DNA of 57,158 nucleotides from contig JAVBME010000030.1 of the NCBI GenBank assembly GCA_031552765.1, positions 1 to 57,158 of the forward strand, read 5' to 3'. Below are positions 1-8,771 of this stretch, one piece after another; position 1 is the first letter of the stretch; every line of letters begins with the position of its first letter. The position numbers were made by a program, and so were the translations under genes. Under the pieces are notes generated by a model. The model ran no database searches, was not told where the DNA came from, and saw only the letters and a list, made by a program, of their open reading frames with translations. Source of the DNA: JAVBME01 sp031552765 (GTDB lineage Bacteria > Bacillota > Negativicutes > Acidaminococcales > JAISLQ01).

Positions 1-60
<60 letters not shown>

Positions 61-64
61 ATAA

Positions 65-141
65 TGGCGACCCGGATGGGACTCGAACCCACGACCTCCG
101 CCGTGACAGGGCGGCATTCTAACCAACTAAACTACCGGGCC
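65..141 (-). tRNA. tRNA-Asp (GTC)
   Basis: 77 nt including an encoded CCA. The acceptor stem GGCCCGG pairs with CCGGGTC, with one G-T pair. The anticodon loop CTGTCAC gives GTC. D-arm and TTCGAGT arm are intact. Confidence 0.96.
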
Positions 142-146
142 GTATA

Positions 147-222
<76 letters not shown>

Positions 223-230
223 TTATGAGA

Positions 231-344
231 CCGGAGATAAGGCGTCATATACTTCGTTGCGGCTACGTTTTTTTGCTCATGTACCAACAGCACATTTTGC
301 TACCAAAACCTCGCTGCGCCTAGTCTCTAACGCCTTTTTTCCGG
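231..344. repeat. ~114-bp imperfect palindromic element, copy 1
   Basis: This spacer inside the tRNA operon has 15-bp inverted ends: CCGGAGATAAGGCGT at the left and, reverse-complemented, CCGGAAAAAAGGCGT at the right (2 mismatches). Its interior aligns recognisably with a second element of almost the same length in the purB-purA spacer (2022-2137). There is no coding potential. It resembles a MITE/ERIC-type intergenic repeat; the family is not recognised. Confidence 0.6.
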
Positions 345-388
345 CCTCCAGAGACATATACGAACACTTATCCGGCACTACTGCTATT

Positions 389-463
389 TGGTGACCCGTG
401 GGGGAATCGAACCCCCGATACCGCCGTGAAAGGGCGGTGTCTTAACCGCTTGACCAACGGGCC
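389..463 (-). tRNA. tRNA-Glu (TTC)
   Basis: 75 nt with encoded CCA. The acceptor GGCCCGT pairs with ACGGGTC. The anticodon loop CTTTCAC gives TTC. Confidence 0.96.
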
Positions 464-471
464 ATAAACCT

Positions 472-547
472 TGGTGACCCATGTAGGCCTCGAACCTACG
501 ACACCCTGATTAAGAGTCAGGTGCTCTACCAGCTGAGCTAATGGGCC
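472..547 (-). tRNA. tRNA-Lys (CTT)
   Basis: 76 nt with encoded CCA. The anticodon stem-loop CCTGA-CTCTTAA-TCAGG gives anticodon CTT. It sits next to a second tRNA-Lys with TTT, so both lysine codons are served by adjacent genes that share most of the anticodon arm. Confidence 0.95.
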
Positions 548-554
548 AAAAAAA

Positions 555-630
555 TGGTGATCCACCCGCGACTCGAACGCGGGACACCCTGATTAAAAGT
601 CAGGTGCTCTACCAACTGAGCTAGTGGATC
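555..630 (-). tRNA. tRNA-Lys (TTT)
   Basis: 76 nt with encoded CCA. The anticodon loop CTTTTAA gives TTT. The acceptor GATCCAC pairs with GTGGATC. It is the first gene after the promoter at 652-680. Confidence 0.95.
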
Positions 631-651
631 ATCGTGATAGGATACAAAGGT

Positions 652-680
652 ATTATATAAAAACACCCTTGTGTTGTCAA
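652..680 (-). promoter_or_regulatory. Promoter of the tRNA operon
   Basis: On the minus strand there is a perfect TTGACA (675-680), a 17-bp spacer and a perfect TATAAT (652-657). It reads into the Lys-Lys-Glu-Val-Asp-Phe tRNA genes. Full consensus fits a strong stable-RNA promoter. Confidence 0.93.
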
Positions 681-712
681 TGAAAAAATTCTGGCGGCAT
701 AATCCTGCCCAG

Positions 713-1996
713 TCAGAAAAATTCGCTCAATACCATAGTCTGCTCCCGGCCTGGGCCCACGGAGACCACGCCTAAAGGCACGCCGACCGATTCGGCCAGG
801 CGCTCTATATAGCGGCGGGCGTTTTCCGGCAGCTGTTCGTATTCCCTGATGCCTGTTATATCTTCCTGCCAGCCTGGCAGTTCTTCATATATCGGCTGGC
901 AGCGGGCCAGTTCTTTCAAACTGGCGGGCATATAGTCTATTTCTTGGCCGTCAAGCATATAGCCGGTACATATCTTCAAAACCGGCAATTCATCCAGGAT
1001 ATCGAGGCGGGTTACCGCCAGATAATCCATGCTGTTGAGCCTTGCGGCATAACGCACTACCGCTGTATCCAGCCAGCCGCAGCGCCGCGGGCGTCCGGTA
1101 GTGGCGCCAAACTCGTGTCCGCGCTGACGCAGGTATTCACCCTGCGCATCAAGCAGCTCGGTAATAAACGGCCCCTCGCCGACACGGGTGGAATAGGCCT
1201 TGACCACGCCAAGGACTTTGCCGATGGATTTTGGGCCGACGCCCGACCCTGTGCACACGCCGCCAGCAATAGGGTTGGAACTGGTAACATAGGGGTATGT
1301 ACCATGGTCTATATCGAGGAAGGTCGCCTGTGCGCCTTCGTACATGATCTTGTTGCCCCGGAGCGAAGCTTCATAGAGGAAGTGGCCGGTGTCTACGACA
1401 TATTTTCTCAGTTTTTCCGCATAACCGAGGTATTCTTCCAGCAAAGTTTTGTAGTCGTAGCCTTGCTCGTTATATATCGCTTTCAGCAACAGGTTTTTCT
1501 CTTCCAGGCAGTTTTTCAGTTTTTCGGCAAAAACTTCTTTGTCTAAAAGATCGCACATCCTGATGCCGGTGCGCGCCATTTTATCCATATAACAGGGCCC
1601 GATACCGCGCTGGGTCGTACCTATTTTCTTACTGCCCAGCCTGTTTTCTATAAGGGCGTCCAGTTTGTTGTGATAAGGCAGGATGACGTGCGCCCGGTCG
1701 GAAATGTATAGGTTGCTGGTATCAACGCCGCGGCTGTTGATAAGCTCTATTTCTTCCAGTACAACCTTAGGATCTATGACCACACCGTTAGCGATGACGC
1801 AAATCTTTTCCCGGTACAAAATGCCCGAGGGCAACAGGTGCAGCTTGTATTCCTTACCCTTGTTTACCACAGTATGGCCGGCGTTGGAGCCACCGGAATA
1901 ACGCACTACTATATCAGCTTCTTCCGCAAGATAGTCCACTATCTTGCCTTTTCCTTCGTCTCCCCATTGGGAGCCGATTACTACTACTGTTGACAT
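713..1996 (-). CDS. purA: Adenylosuccinate synthetase
   Basis: 427 aa. It joins IMP and aspartate using GTP to form adenylosuccinate, the first committed step to AMP, in the cytosol. The N-terminal QWGDEGKGK at residues 10-18 is the phosphate-binding/catalytic loop; GHT at 40-42 and the GTTQRGIGP segment near residue 128 are also family hallmarks. Length is normal. The start is the ATG at 1994-1996, preceded by AGGAGGGG. An in-frame extension to 2110 runs into a repeat element and is not coding. It lies downstream of purB on the same strand, with the repeat between them, so the two AMP-branch genes are probably cotranscribed. Confidence 0.97.
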   Translation of the reverse strand: MSTVVVIGSQWGDEGKGKIVDYLAEEADIVVRYSGGSNAGHTVVNKGKEYKLHLLPSGILYREKICVIANGVVIDPKVVLEEIELINSRGVDTSNLYISDRAHVILPYHNKLDALIENRLGSKKIGTTQRGIGPCYMDKMARTGIRMCDLLDKEVFAEKLKNCLEEKNLLLKAIYNEQGYDYKTLLEEYLGYAEKLRKYVVDTGHFLYEASLRGNKIMYEGAQATFLDIDHGTYPYVTSSNPIAGGVCTGSGVGPKSIGKVLGVVKAYSTRVGEGPFITELLDAQGEYLRQRGHEFGATTGRPRRCGWLDTAVVRYAARLNSMDYLAVTRLDILDELPVLKICTGYMLDGQEIDYMPASLKELARCQPIYEELPGWQEDITGIREYEQLPENARRYIERLAESVGVPLGVVSVGPGREQTMVLSEFF

Positions 1997-2021
1997 AATT
2001 TGCCCCTCCTTTTTGACGGAC

Positions 2022-2137
2022 GGGCGATAAGACGCCATCTGTGTTGTTGCTTCTCGTATTTTGCACTCAACATACGCACCTGTATGCTTCCGCCAGAATA
2101 CGCGTCGCACCTAATAGCTGGCGCCTTATCACTCGCC
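2022..2137. repeat. ~116-bp imperfect palindromic element, copy 2
   Basis: It lies between purB and purA. The ends are inverted: GCGATAAGACGCC (2024-2036) against GTGATAAGGCGCC read from the right (2120-2132), with 2 mismatches of 13. The interior aligns with the tRNA-operon element at 231-344, for example the GTTG...CGT.TTTTGC block and the final CGC..C.CCTA block. In the purB-purA transcript it could fold into a long hairpin. Confidence 0.58.
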
Positions 2138-2148
2138 ATTATAAATAA

Positions 2149-3441
2149 TTACAACCCAAAGCGAGCCATGACCGTATCCACATGCCTGAGCATATACGAT
2201 GGGTCGAAGCAAGCGGCGATTTCTTCCTTGTTCAAATATTTAATGATATCAGCGTCATTTTCCACATTGCGCCTGAAGTCGGCGCCTTCCAGCCAACGCG
2301 CCATGGCGTTCCTTTGTACCCACAGATAGGCGTCTTCGCGCATCACTCCTTTATCTACCAGCGCCAGCATTATCCGCTGGCTGTATATCAGCCCGCCGGT
2401 CTTGTTTAGGTTGTCCAGCATGGCTTCCGGGTATATGAGGAGCTTATCCACCATATTGATAAATTTGCCCAGCATATAGTCGAGGGCCAGAGTGCTGTCC
2501 GGCAGGATTATCCTTTCCACCGAAGAGTGGGAAATATCCCGTTCGTGCCAAAGCGCCACATTTTCCATGGCTGCCTGGGCGTTGCCCCGAAGGACACGCG
2601 CTAAGCCGCAGATGCGCTCGGCCGTTATCGGGTTGCGCTTGTGCGGCATGGCTGAAGAGCCTTTTTGCCCAGCCTGGAAAAATTCTTCCGCTTCACGGAT
2701 GTCTGTCCGTTGCAGATTGCGCACTTCGGTAGCAAACTTATCGAGCGAGCTGCCTATGATGGCAATAGTCGCGATAAATTCCGCATGCCGGTCGCGCTGC
2801 ACGACCTGGGTTGACACCCTGTCCGCTTTGATACTGAGTTTTTCACAGACGTATTCTTCTACAAACGGGTCTATATTTGAATAGGTACCGACCGCGCCGG
2901 ATATTTTGCCCACCGCGACGGCTTCTTTGGCCCGCTGCATGCGTTCGATATTGCGTTCGGTCTCATCCAGCCACAACAGGAATTTCAGCCCCAGCGTCAT
3001 GGGTTCGGCGTGTATGCCGTGCGTACGCCCGATCATAACGGTATGTTTGTGTTCTTTGGCCCGGCGCTTCAATACCTCGGCCAGTTTTTCCAGTTTGTCG
3101 ATGATGATGTCCGACGCCTGCGCCATCATGACAGCCAAGGCCGTATCTTTTACATCACTCGACGTCATGCCCATATGCACGTATTTGGAGGCGTCGCCCA
3201 CATATTCGGCCACGCAGGTCAAAAAAGCCAGTATGTCATGTTGGGTAGTTTTTTCTATTTCCCGAATACGCTCGACGGTAAAATCCGCCCTGTTCTTTAT
3301 GTCCTCCAGCGCCGCTACCGGAACCTGCCCCAGCAGATGCATAGCTTCGGCGGCATGAATCTCCACCCTAAGCATGGTACGGAATTCATTTTCCTCCTGC
3401 CAGATGGCGGACATTTCTTTATTGCTGTAACGCCCGATCAT
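2149..3441 (-). CDS. purB: Adenylosuccinate lyase
   Basis: 430 aa. It cleaves adenylosuccinate to AMP and fumarate, and SAICAR to AICAR, so it acts twice in purine synthesis. The fumarase/aspartase-superfamily signature GSSAMPHKRNP is at residues 261-271, and GRTHGIHAEP at 138-147 contains the catalytic histidine region. The length is typical of the short bacterial type. The gene starts at ATG 3439-3441 after a purine-rich GGAGGGAG ribosome-binding site. Together with purA it completes IMP to AMP. A promoter and a terminator-like hairpin lie directly upstream, so attenuation is possible. Confidence 0.97.
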   Translation of the reverse strand: MIGRYSNKEMSAIWQEENEFRTMLRVEIHAAEAMHLLGQVPVAALEDIKNRADFTVERIREIEKTTQHDILAFLTCVAEYVGDASKYVHMGMTSSDVKDTALAVMMAQASDIIIDKLEKLAEVLKRRAKEHKHTVMIGRTHGIHAEPMTLGLKFLLWLDETERNIERMQRAKEAVAVGKISGAVGTYSNIDPFVEEYVCEKLSIKADRVSTQVVQRDRHAEFIATIAIIGSSLDKFATEVRNLQRTDIREAEEFFQAGQKGSSAMPHKRNPITAERICGLARVLRGNAQAAMENVALWHERDISHSSVERIILPDSTLALDYMLGKFINMVDKLLIYPEAMLDNLNKTGGLIYSQRIMLALVDKGVMREDAYLWVQRNAMARWLEGADFRRNVENDADIIKYLNKEEIAACFDPSYMLRHVDTVMARFGL

Positions 3442-3487
3442 ACGGACTCTCCCTCCCTCTGTCTAAAATAATCACAAACACAGTTTG

Positions 3488-3527
3488 AAAAAACTCAAAG
3501 ACCCGGGGCGCCGGATGTTTGAGTTTT
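3488..3527 (-). terminator. Rho-independent terminator or attenuator between dnaB and purB
   Basis: On the minus strand 10-bp arms AAAACTCAAA/TTTGAGTTTT enclose an inner ATCCGG/CCGGGT helix, and the hairpin ends in six Ts. It lies after dnaB but also about 12 nt after the predicted start of transcription from the promoter at 3546-3575. It may therefore act as an attenuator for purB rather than only ending the dnaB transcript. Confidence 0.8.
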
Positions 3528-3545
3528 CTGGTCTATCGTAAATCC

Positions 3546-3575
3546 ATAATAACAGTTTTGCAAATTGTTTGTCAA
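3546..3575 (-). promoter_or_regulatory. Putative purB-purA promoter
   Basis: Minus-strand TTGACA (3570-3575), 18-bp spacer and TATTAT (3546-3551). It lies in the dnaB-purB spacer and upstream of the terminator-like hairpin. Confidence 0.6.
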
Positions 3576-3607
3576 AGGATTTTCGAACTATTATTCTGTT
3601 TTTTGTA

Positions 3608-4951
3608 TTATTGTTCGGTAATTTTAGAAAGATCACGGAACAAAGTAAGCGCTTTGTGGAAATAGAGCAGTACTTTGCCCACAGGACCGTTACGGTGTTT
3701 GGCTATGATAAGCTCGGTTACGTTCTTTTTTCCTTCCTCTAGGTCGTCCTTGTAATAATCTTCGCGGTACAAAAAAGCTACGATATCGGCATCCTGTTCC
3801 AGCGAGCCGGACTCTCTAAGGTCGCTGAGCATGGGGCGTTTTTCCTGGCGCGCTTCCACGCTGCGGCTCAACTGGGACAGCGCGATTATCGGGATGCCAA
3901 GTTCTCTGGCCAGCCCTTTTAGCGACCGGGATATCTCCGATATCTCCTGCTGCCTGTTCTCACTGCGTGAAGAGCCTGCCGAGCCCTGCATGAGCTGCAA
4001 ATAGTCGATGATCAATATCTGGATATCGTATTCGCGCTTTAAACGCCGGGCCTTGGCCCTCATTTCCATGACATTGATGCCCGGAGTATCGTCAATAAAA
4101 ATATTCGCCTGGCTCAGCCGGTCGGCCGCGCCGATGAGATCTGTCCAGTCTTCGTCTTTGAGTTCCCCGACCCGGAGGCGCTGGGAGTCGATCCTGGCCT
4201 CGGCGCACAACATCCTTTGCACCAGTTGTTCTTTGGACATTTCCAAAGAGAAAAAAGCGACGCCTTTTTTATTCCTTATGGCGATATTTTGCGTTATGTT
4301 TAGCACCAAAGCGGTTTTACCCATACTAGGGCGGGCCGCTATAAGAATCAGATCGGACGGCTGTAGACCGGCCGTCATGTGGTCAAAATCCGTAAAGCCT
4401 GTTGCGAGGCCCGTAAGGCCGCCACGATTTTCGTAAAGTTTTTCTATACGGCCAAAAGCATCGTGCACAACTTCCTTGATGGGAGCAAAATCACGGCCGC
4501 TGCTGCGCTTGCCCACATCCATCATCTTTTTTTCCGCTATGTCGAGGATGTTTACCACATCATCCTTGGCTTCATAGCCCATGCTGACGATTTCCGTACC
4601 GGCGCCGACCAGCCTGCGCAATAGCGCCTTTTCCTCCACGATGCGGGCGTGATAAATGACATTGGCCGCGGTCGGGACAGTATTGGCCAGATAGGTGATA
4701 TAGGTAACGCCGCCGATGTCTTCAAGCTTTCCTTCCCGCCTCAAGACCTCTGTCACCGTCACGATATCAGCCGCTTCGTTTTTGTTGGCCAGCTCCAATA
4801 TCGCTTTAAAAATAACTTTATGCGCTTCGCGGTAAAAGTCCTCGAAGCGCAAAAGTTCCTCTACTTTGGCGATGGCGTCTCTTTCCAGCATCATCGCGCC
4901 CAGCACGGACTGCTCGGCGTCTATATTTTGCGGCGGTATTCTCTCTTCCAT
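3608..4951 (-). CDS. dnaB: Replicative DNA helicase DnaB
   Basis: 447 aa, the ring helicase that unwinds the fork 5'-3' and recruits primase. An N-terminal helical collar domain (about residues 1-110) is followed by a linker and a RecA-fold motor. Walker A ARPSMGKT lies at 206-213, Walker B ILIIDYLQLM at 312-321, followed by the SRS-rich DNA-binding and arginine-finger region. No intein is present. It starts 11 bp after rplI, the conserved Firmicutes arrangement (called dnaC in Bacillus). The loader in this genome may be the DciA-like protein encoded near gyrB. Confidence 0.97.
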   Translation of the reverse strand: MEERIPPQNIDAEQSVLGAMMLERDAIAKVEELLRFEDFYREAHKVIFKAILELANKNEAADIVTVTEVLRREGKLEDIGGVTYITYLANTVPTAANVIYHARIVEEKALLRRLVGAGTEIVSMGYEAKDDVVNILDIAEKKMMDVGKRSSGRDFAPIKEVVHDAFGRIEKLYENRGGLTGLATGFTDFDHMTAGLQPSDLILIAARPSMGKTALVLNITQNIAIRNKKGVAFFSLEMSKEQLVQRMLCAEARIDSQRLRVGELKDEDWTDLIGAADRLSQANIFIDDTPGINVMEMRAKARRLKREYDIQILIIDYLQLMQGSAGSSRSENRQQEISEISRSLKGLARELGIPIIALSQLSRSVEARQEKRPMLSDLRESGSLEQDADIVAFLYREDYYKDDLEEGKKNVTELIIAKHRNGPVGKVLLYFHKALTLFRDLSKITEQ

Positions 4952-4962
4952 GGCAGTTCCTG

Positions 4963-5409
4963 TTATCCTTCCACCACATGCACAGTAAATTCCGCGCTGA
5001 TTTCCGGGTGCAATTTAGCCACCGCCTTGTAAGTGCCGGTCGTTTTCACCGCTTCTTTCAGCTCGATCTTTCTTCTGTCTATATCCATATTCGTCTCTTT
5101 TATCACAGCGTCAGCCACATCTTTGGACGTAATGGAACCGAAAAGTTTGCCGTGTTCACCGACTTTGACCGGCATGGTGATCGACAGCTTGCTGATCTGG
5201 CTGGCCAGTACCTTGGCCTGGTCTTCCCGTACTTTATTGTGGAATTTTTCCGTTTCTTTTTGCTGTTTGGCCTGGTTAATATTGCGCTCATCGGCAACCA
5301 TAGCCAATTGTTTAGGCAAAAGGAAATTCCTGGCATAGCCTTCTGAGACTTCAGCTATTTCTCCTTTTTTGCCTAGCTTTTTATCATCTTTGAGCAGTAT
5401 TACTTTCAT
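4963..5409 (-). CDS. rplI: 50S ribosomal protein L9
   Basis: 148 aa, a normal length. The N-terminal rRNA-binding domain begins MKVILLKDDKKLGKKGE and carries the family signature G(Y)ARNFLLPKQLA near residues 24-35. A long connecting helix and a C-terminal domain follow. It starts 1 bp after the gdpP stop, which implies translational coupling in the gdpP-rplI-dnaB operon. Confidence 0.97.
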   Translation of the reverse strand: MKVILLKDDKKLGKKGEIAEVSEGYARNFLLPKQLAMVADERNINQAKQQKETEKFHNKVREDQAKVLASQISKLSITMPVKVGEHGKLFGSITSKDVADAVIKETNMDIDRRKIELKEAVKTTGTYKAVAKLHPEISAEFTVHVVEG

Positions 5410-5410
5410 T

Positions 5411-7393
5411 TCATTCGCTCTCCTCTGTCTGTTTTTTCACCAGTTCGATTATTTGCGCCTTAAGGTCGTCGACAAAAGCTTTTTTTATCTTGACGCCGGC
5501 CACCGTCTGATGCCCGCCGCCGCCCAATTCTTCCATTATAAGCTGTACATTTACCTTACCCGTACTGCGGGCGCTGACTACTACCTCTTCGCCCAACTGG
5601 CCGAGTACAAAACTGGTCTTTACCCCTTCCATATTGAGCAGGGTATCCGCCGCCTGCGCCACCGCTATGGACGACTTGCCGTCCGCCGGCAACGGCGCGC
5701 TGGCTATGCCGACGCCATTGGGCAGTATTTCCGCGCTTGACAAAAGCTTGCTGCGCATTTTCACCAATTCTATATCTTCGCTAAACAGCTGGCGTACCAT
5801 GCCGGGATCAGCGCCGGCCTGGCGCAGAGTGGCCGCGGCCTCAAAAGTACGCGCCCCAGTCTGCACGGCAAAGTTTTTCGAGTCGACGGCTATGCCGGCA
5901 TAGAGGATACTGGCTTCCAGCCTGTTAAAATCAACATTGTCGGCAAAATAAGTCAAAAGCTCAGTGACTAATTCACTGGCCGACGATGCAGCCGGTTCAT
6001 GGTAAACAAAAGTAGTGTCGCTGATAAAATCCTCCGCCCGCCGGTGATGGTCAATGATGACCTTATTTTTCACCTTGGCCAAAAGGCCAGGCGCTGCGCA
6101 CAGCATAGGCCGGTGGTGGTCAACCAGTACCAGGAGGCTGCCCGGCACCATCATTTTCACCGCTTCTTCATTGCTGATAAGAATATCTTTATACTCGGGG
6201 TAGTCTTGCGCCAGTTCGCGGAACTTGATCAAAGACAACCCTTGCTCGCTATTTACTATATGCACCGGTTTGCCCAGCAGCATAGCCATTTTGGCCACGC
6301 CTACGGCGGCGCCGATAGAGTCAAAATCTTCGTTTATATGGCCGGAAACAAACACCATTGAAGTATTGCTCATCAGCTCCCTGATAACATGCGCCGCGCT
6401 ACGCGCGCCCACTTTGGTATTCTTTTCCTGTGCCATGGATACCCCGCCAAAAAAGAGGATACTGCCGTCAAACGACACCGCCGCCTGGTCGCCGCCGCGC
6501 CCTAGCGCCATATCAAGGCAGGACTGGGCTTTTTGCGATATGTCCACTACGTCTTCGCCGTCTGACGATACGCCGAAGCTAAAGGTCACAGGCAGTTTGT
6601 TGCCGGCTTTTATCGACCGCATACGGTCAAGGATATTAAATTTCTGCTCTATGCAATAAATCAGCGCGTTCTTGTGCATGACGACAAAATACAAATCATC
6701 CGTATATTGCTTGTATACGCCGTCCACTTCGGCCACCCAGGCGCCAACGAGTTTGTTGACTTCCGCCTTGATATTTTCCCGCTGGCTGTCCGTTAGTCCT
6801 TTTAAAACATTGTTATAATTGTCAAACTGCAGATAGGCGATCGCCAAGCGGCTATCTTCGAAGCGCCGCCGAATATTTTCGTACATGGTCACATCTGTGA
6901 TGTAAACAAGTACGATGTTCTCATGCTCGTCTTCGTTTATCTGGATTTTGCGATGGACGATCTTATACATTTTGTCATGATCTGGTAAAAGCAGCTCCCC
7001 GTCGCGCGCTTCCATCATATCGATATCAAGCCCGGGCAGTACGTCTCCTACCATATGCGCGCCACGGCTTTCGCTGCAGTTGAACCATTTCTCGCAGACA
7101 GCATTATGCCAGCGAAGCAAGCCCTTTTGGTCAAATACCGCAATCGCCATAGGCAATTCGCGCAGCGCGTAAAAAGTAGCCCGCTCCATGCTCCTGGTCA
7201 TTTCGTCGAGGTATTCTGCTACGCGCGCTTCCCGCAACCTTTGCCGCCTCTTTGCAGACCAGGCCACGACCAATGACGCAGCCACCCCGCCAACCGCCAG
7301 TTGCGGCATAAAATATACCAACACGGCCGTCATCAGGGCTATGACAAAAAGCTCGGGATATATGTCTTTCCAGTAAGTATCTTCTTTAAACAT
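5411..7393 (-). CDS. gdpP: Cyclic-di-AMP phosphodiesterase, GdpP type
   Basis: 660 aa membrane protein that hydrolyses cyclic di-AMP to pApA, the signal controlling potassium and osmotic balance. Two N-terminal membrane segments (about residues 12-50) are followed by a PAS-like domain (80-165), a degenerate GGDEF domain (the signature is replaced by YTDDLYF, so no cyclase activity is expected), then the DHH domain (HINEDFDSIG, LVDHH, IIDHHR) and DHHA1 domain ending with GGGGHQTVAG. The metal-binding residues appear complete. The position between yybS and rplI is conserved. The trkA/trkH potassium system elsewhere in the window is a plausible downstream target of its signal (inference). Confidence 0.94.
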   Translation of the reverse strand: MFKEDTYWKDIYPELFVIALMTAVLVYFMPQLAVGGVAASLVVAWSAKRRQRLREARVAEYLDEMTRSMERATFYALRELPMAIAVFDQKGLLRWHNAVCEKWFNCSESRGAHMVGDVLPGLDIDMMEARDGELLLPDHDKMYKIVHRKIQINEDEHENIVLVYITDVTMYENIRRRFEDSRLAIAYLQFDNYNNVLKGLTDSQRENIKAEVNKLVGAWVAEVDGVYKQYTDDLYFVVMHKNALIYCIEQKFNILDRMRSIKAGNKLPVTFSFGVSSDGEDVVDISQKAQSCLDMALGRGGDQAAVSFDGSILFFGGVSMAQEKNTKVGARSAAHVIRELMSNTSMVFVSGHINEDFDSIGAAVGVAKMAMLLGKPVHIVNSEQGLSLIKFRELAQDYPEYKDILISNEEAVKMMVPGSLLVLVDHHRPMLCAAPGLLAKVKNKVIIDHHRRAEDFISDTTFVYHEPAASSASELVTELLTYFADNVDFNRLEASILYAGIAVDSKNFAVQTGARTFEAAATLRQAGADPGMVRQLFSEDIELVKMRSKLLSSAEILPNGVGIASAPLPADGKSSIAVAQAADTLLNMEGVKTSFVLGQLGEEVVVSARSTGKVNVQLIMEELGGGGHQTVAGVKIKKAFVDDLKAQIIELVKKQTEESE

Positions 7394-7424
7394 TCTTGCA
7401 CCTCTTATGCGCTATTGCGCCATT

Positions 7425-8381
7425 TTAACGACGAGGCGGGCGGATCTTTCTAAAGTCGAAAATAAAATCCATCAGTCCCAACATTATGATTAACAAAGGC
7501 ATTATCGGAATGCTAAAAAAAAGCGCGACGGCAAAACCTTTGACAAGATTCGGCCAATTAAATTTATAAACAAAAAACCAAATTATCGAAAAACCCTGCA
7601 ACAAAAGCGGCAGGCTAGCCAACACCTGAGCGTTCATGGCGGCATTATAGCCCAAGCTGTCCGGCTGGTGCTGAAAAAAAGAAAAGAGTATCAGCGCCGC
7701 GCCGTAGACAAAAAGAATGACCGGCGGCAGCGCCCATTCGCGAAAAGGCGGCAGGTCTTCTATATAAGTTCCCAAACGGCGCAAGATAGCCCGCGCAGCT
7801 AAAAAATTCAAAAAAGTATCGAATATCGAACCGGCGACAAAACCGGCCGGCAAGATAATTTTGACCATAGCCAGGGCCGCGGTAAGTAAAGCCTTCTGCT
7901 CTTCAAGAATTTGTGCAGGAAGGCCGATTTGTTTCATCATGTTCAAGACTTGTTCTATGGCTGCGTTAATTTTTTCCGGGCTGAAATCTATCGGATCTAT
8001 ACCCAAAACAAAAAAAGTTATAGCCAAAATAGCGACTTTAGAACAAAACGATGCTATAGAACCCCAGAATAAAGTCCGCATAGGCGTCATGCCGCGGCGC
8101 AATGCCCAGCCTACAACTATGCCGATAGGACCAAGGCCCACCACCAGCATCACACTTTGCAGGGGATTTACAACAATAGCAACTATCGCCCCGGCGGTCA
8201 GCAAACACAAAGCGCTCCACTTGAGGCCATGCCGTACGCCTAGGAGGATAGTAGGAACCGGCCAAAGAATATTCATGAAAGCGCCGGCGATAGGTAAATA
8301 AAGTCCGATGACAGCAAACAGCACTGCTACGGCGGACAGTATGCCCGCCTCCACCATGGACGTAGTTTTGTTATTTTGCAC
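7425..8381 (-). CDS. yybS: YybS-family membrane protein (DUF2232)
   Basis: 318 aa with about eight hydrophobic segments; the family function is unknown. The position between rpsR and gdpP and the topology match Bacillus YybS. The start is a GTG at 8379-8381 with GGGGGA five bases upstream. The basic C-terminus RKIRPPRR is probably cytoplasmic. Confidence 0.88.
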   Translation of the reverse strand: MQNNKTTSMVEAGILSAVAVLFAVIGLYLPIAGAFMNILWPVPTILLGVRHGLKWSALCLLTAGAIVAIVVNPLQSVMLVVGLGPIGIVVGWALRRGMTPMRTLFWGSIASFCSKVAILAITFFVLGIDPIDFSPEKINAAIEQVLNMMKQIGLPAQILEEQKALLTAALAMVKIILPAGFVAGSIFDTFLNFLAARAILRRLGTYIEDLPPFREWALPPVILFVYGAALILFSFFQHQPDSLGYNAAMNAQVLASLPLLLQGFSIIWFFVYKFNWPNLVKGFAVALFFSIPIMPLLIIMLGLMDFIFDFRKIRPPRR

Positions 8382-8483
8382 TGTATTCCCCCAAAACCTC
8401 TCATCTCACAAAAAAGCCCGCATTTAAAGCCGGGTAAGTATATATAATATTCGACCTTTTTGCCATTTATCCTTTAATAACAC

Positions 8484-8516
8484 AAAACCCCGCAGAGGCC
8501 TGGGCCGCTGCGGGGT
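8484..8516 (-). terminator. Terminator after rpsR
   Basis: The 9-bp arms ACCCCGCAG/CTGCGGGGT, about 12-base loop and following TTTTGTGTTA on the minus strand form a rho-independent terminator between rpsR and yybS. It separates the rpsF-ssb-rpsR unit from the yybS-gdpP-rplI-dnaB unit, perhaps with some readthrough. Confidence 0.88.
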
Positions 8517-8522
8517 CGGTAC

Positions 8523-8753
8523 TCATTCGGTGCTGAACGGTAACAGCGCTACGTTGCGCGCCCGTTTAATAGCTACGGTAAGCTGCCGTTGGTGCTTGGC
8601 GCAGCTGCCGGAGATACGGCGGGGCAATATCTTGCCGCGCTCAGTAGTATAGCGGCGCAAACGGTTCAAATCTTTATAATCGATACCTTCGACTTTATCT
8701 ACGCAGAAACTGCAGACTTTTCTTCTGACTCTTCTGCCTTTTTCACGTCTCAA
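8523..8753 (-). CDS. rpsR: 30S ribosomal protein S18
   Basis: 76 aa, normal length. The family core KDLNRLRRYTTERGKILPRRISG and the CAKHQRQLTVAIKRAR segment are present. It carries two cysteines near the N-terminus (CSFC) and one in SGSCAKHQ. It partners S6 in the 30S platform, and it follows rpsF and ssb as in most Firmicutes. Confidence 0.97.
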   Translation of the reverse strand: MRREKGRRVRRKVCSFCVDKVEGIDYKDLNRLRRYTTERGKILPRRISGSCAKHQRQLTVAIKRARNVALLPFSTE

Positions 8754-8771
8754 TTCGCATGCCTCCTCTGT

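Noticed and set aside
368..565. 65-codon open frame on the minus strand
   Set aside because: It runs through the tRNA-Glu and tRNA-Lys genes; it is not protein-coding.
1997..2110. N-terminal extension of PurA
   Set aside because: Encoded by the repeat element; the ATG at 1996 has a strong ribosome-binding site and gives the standard length.
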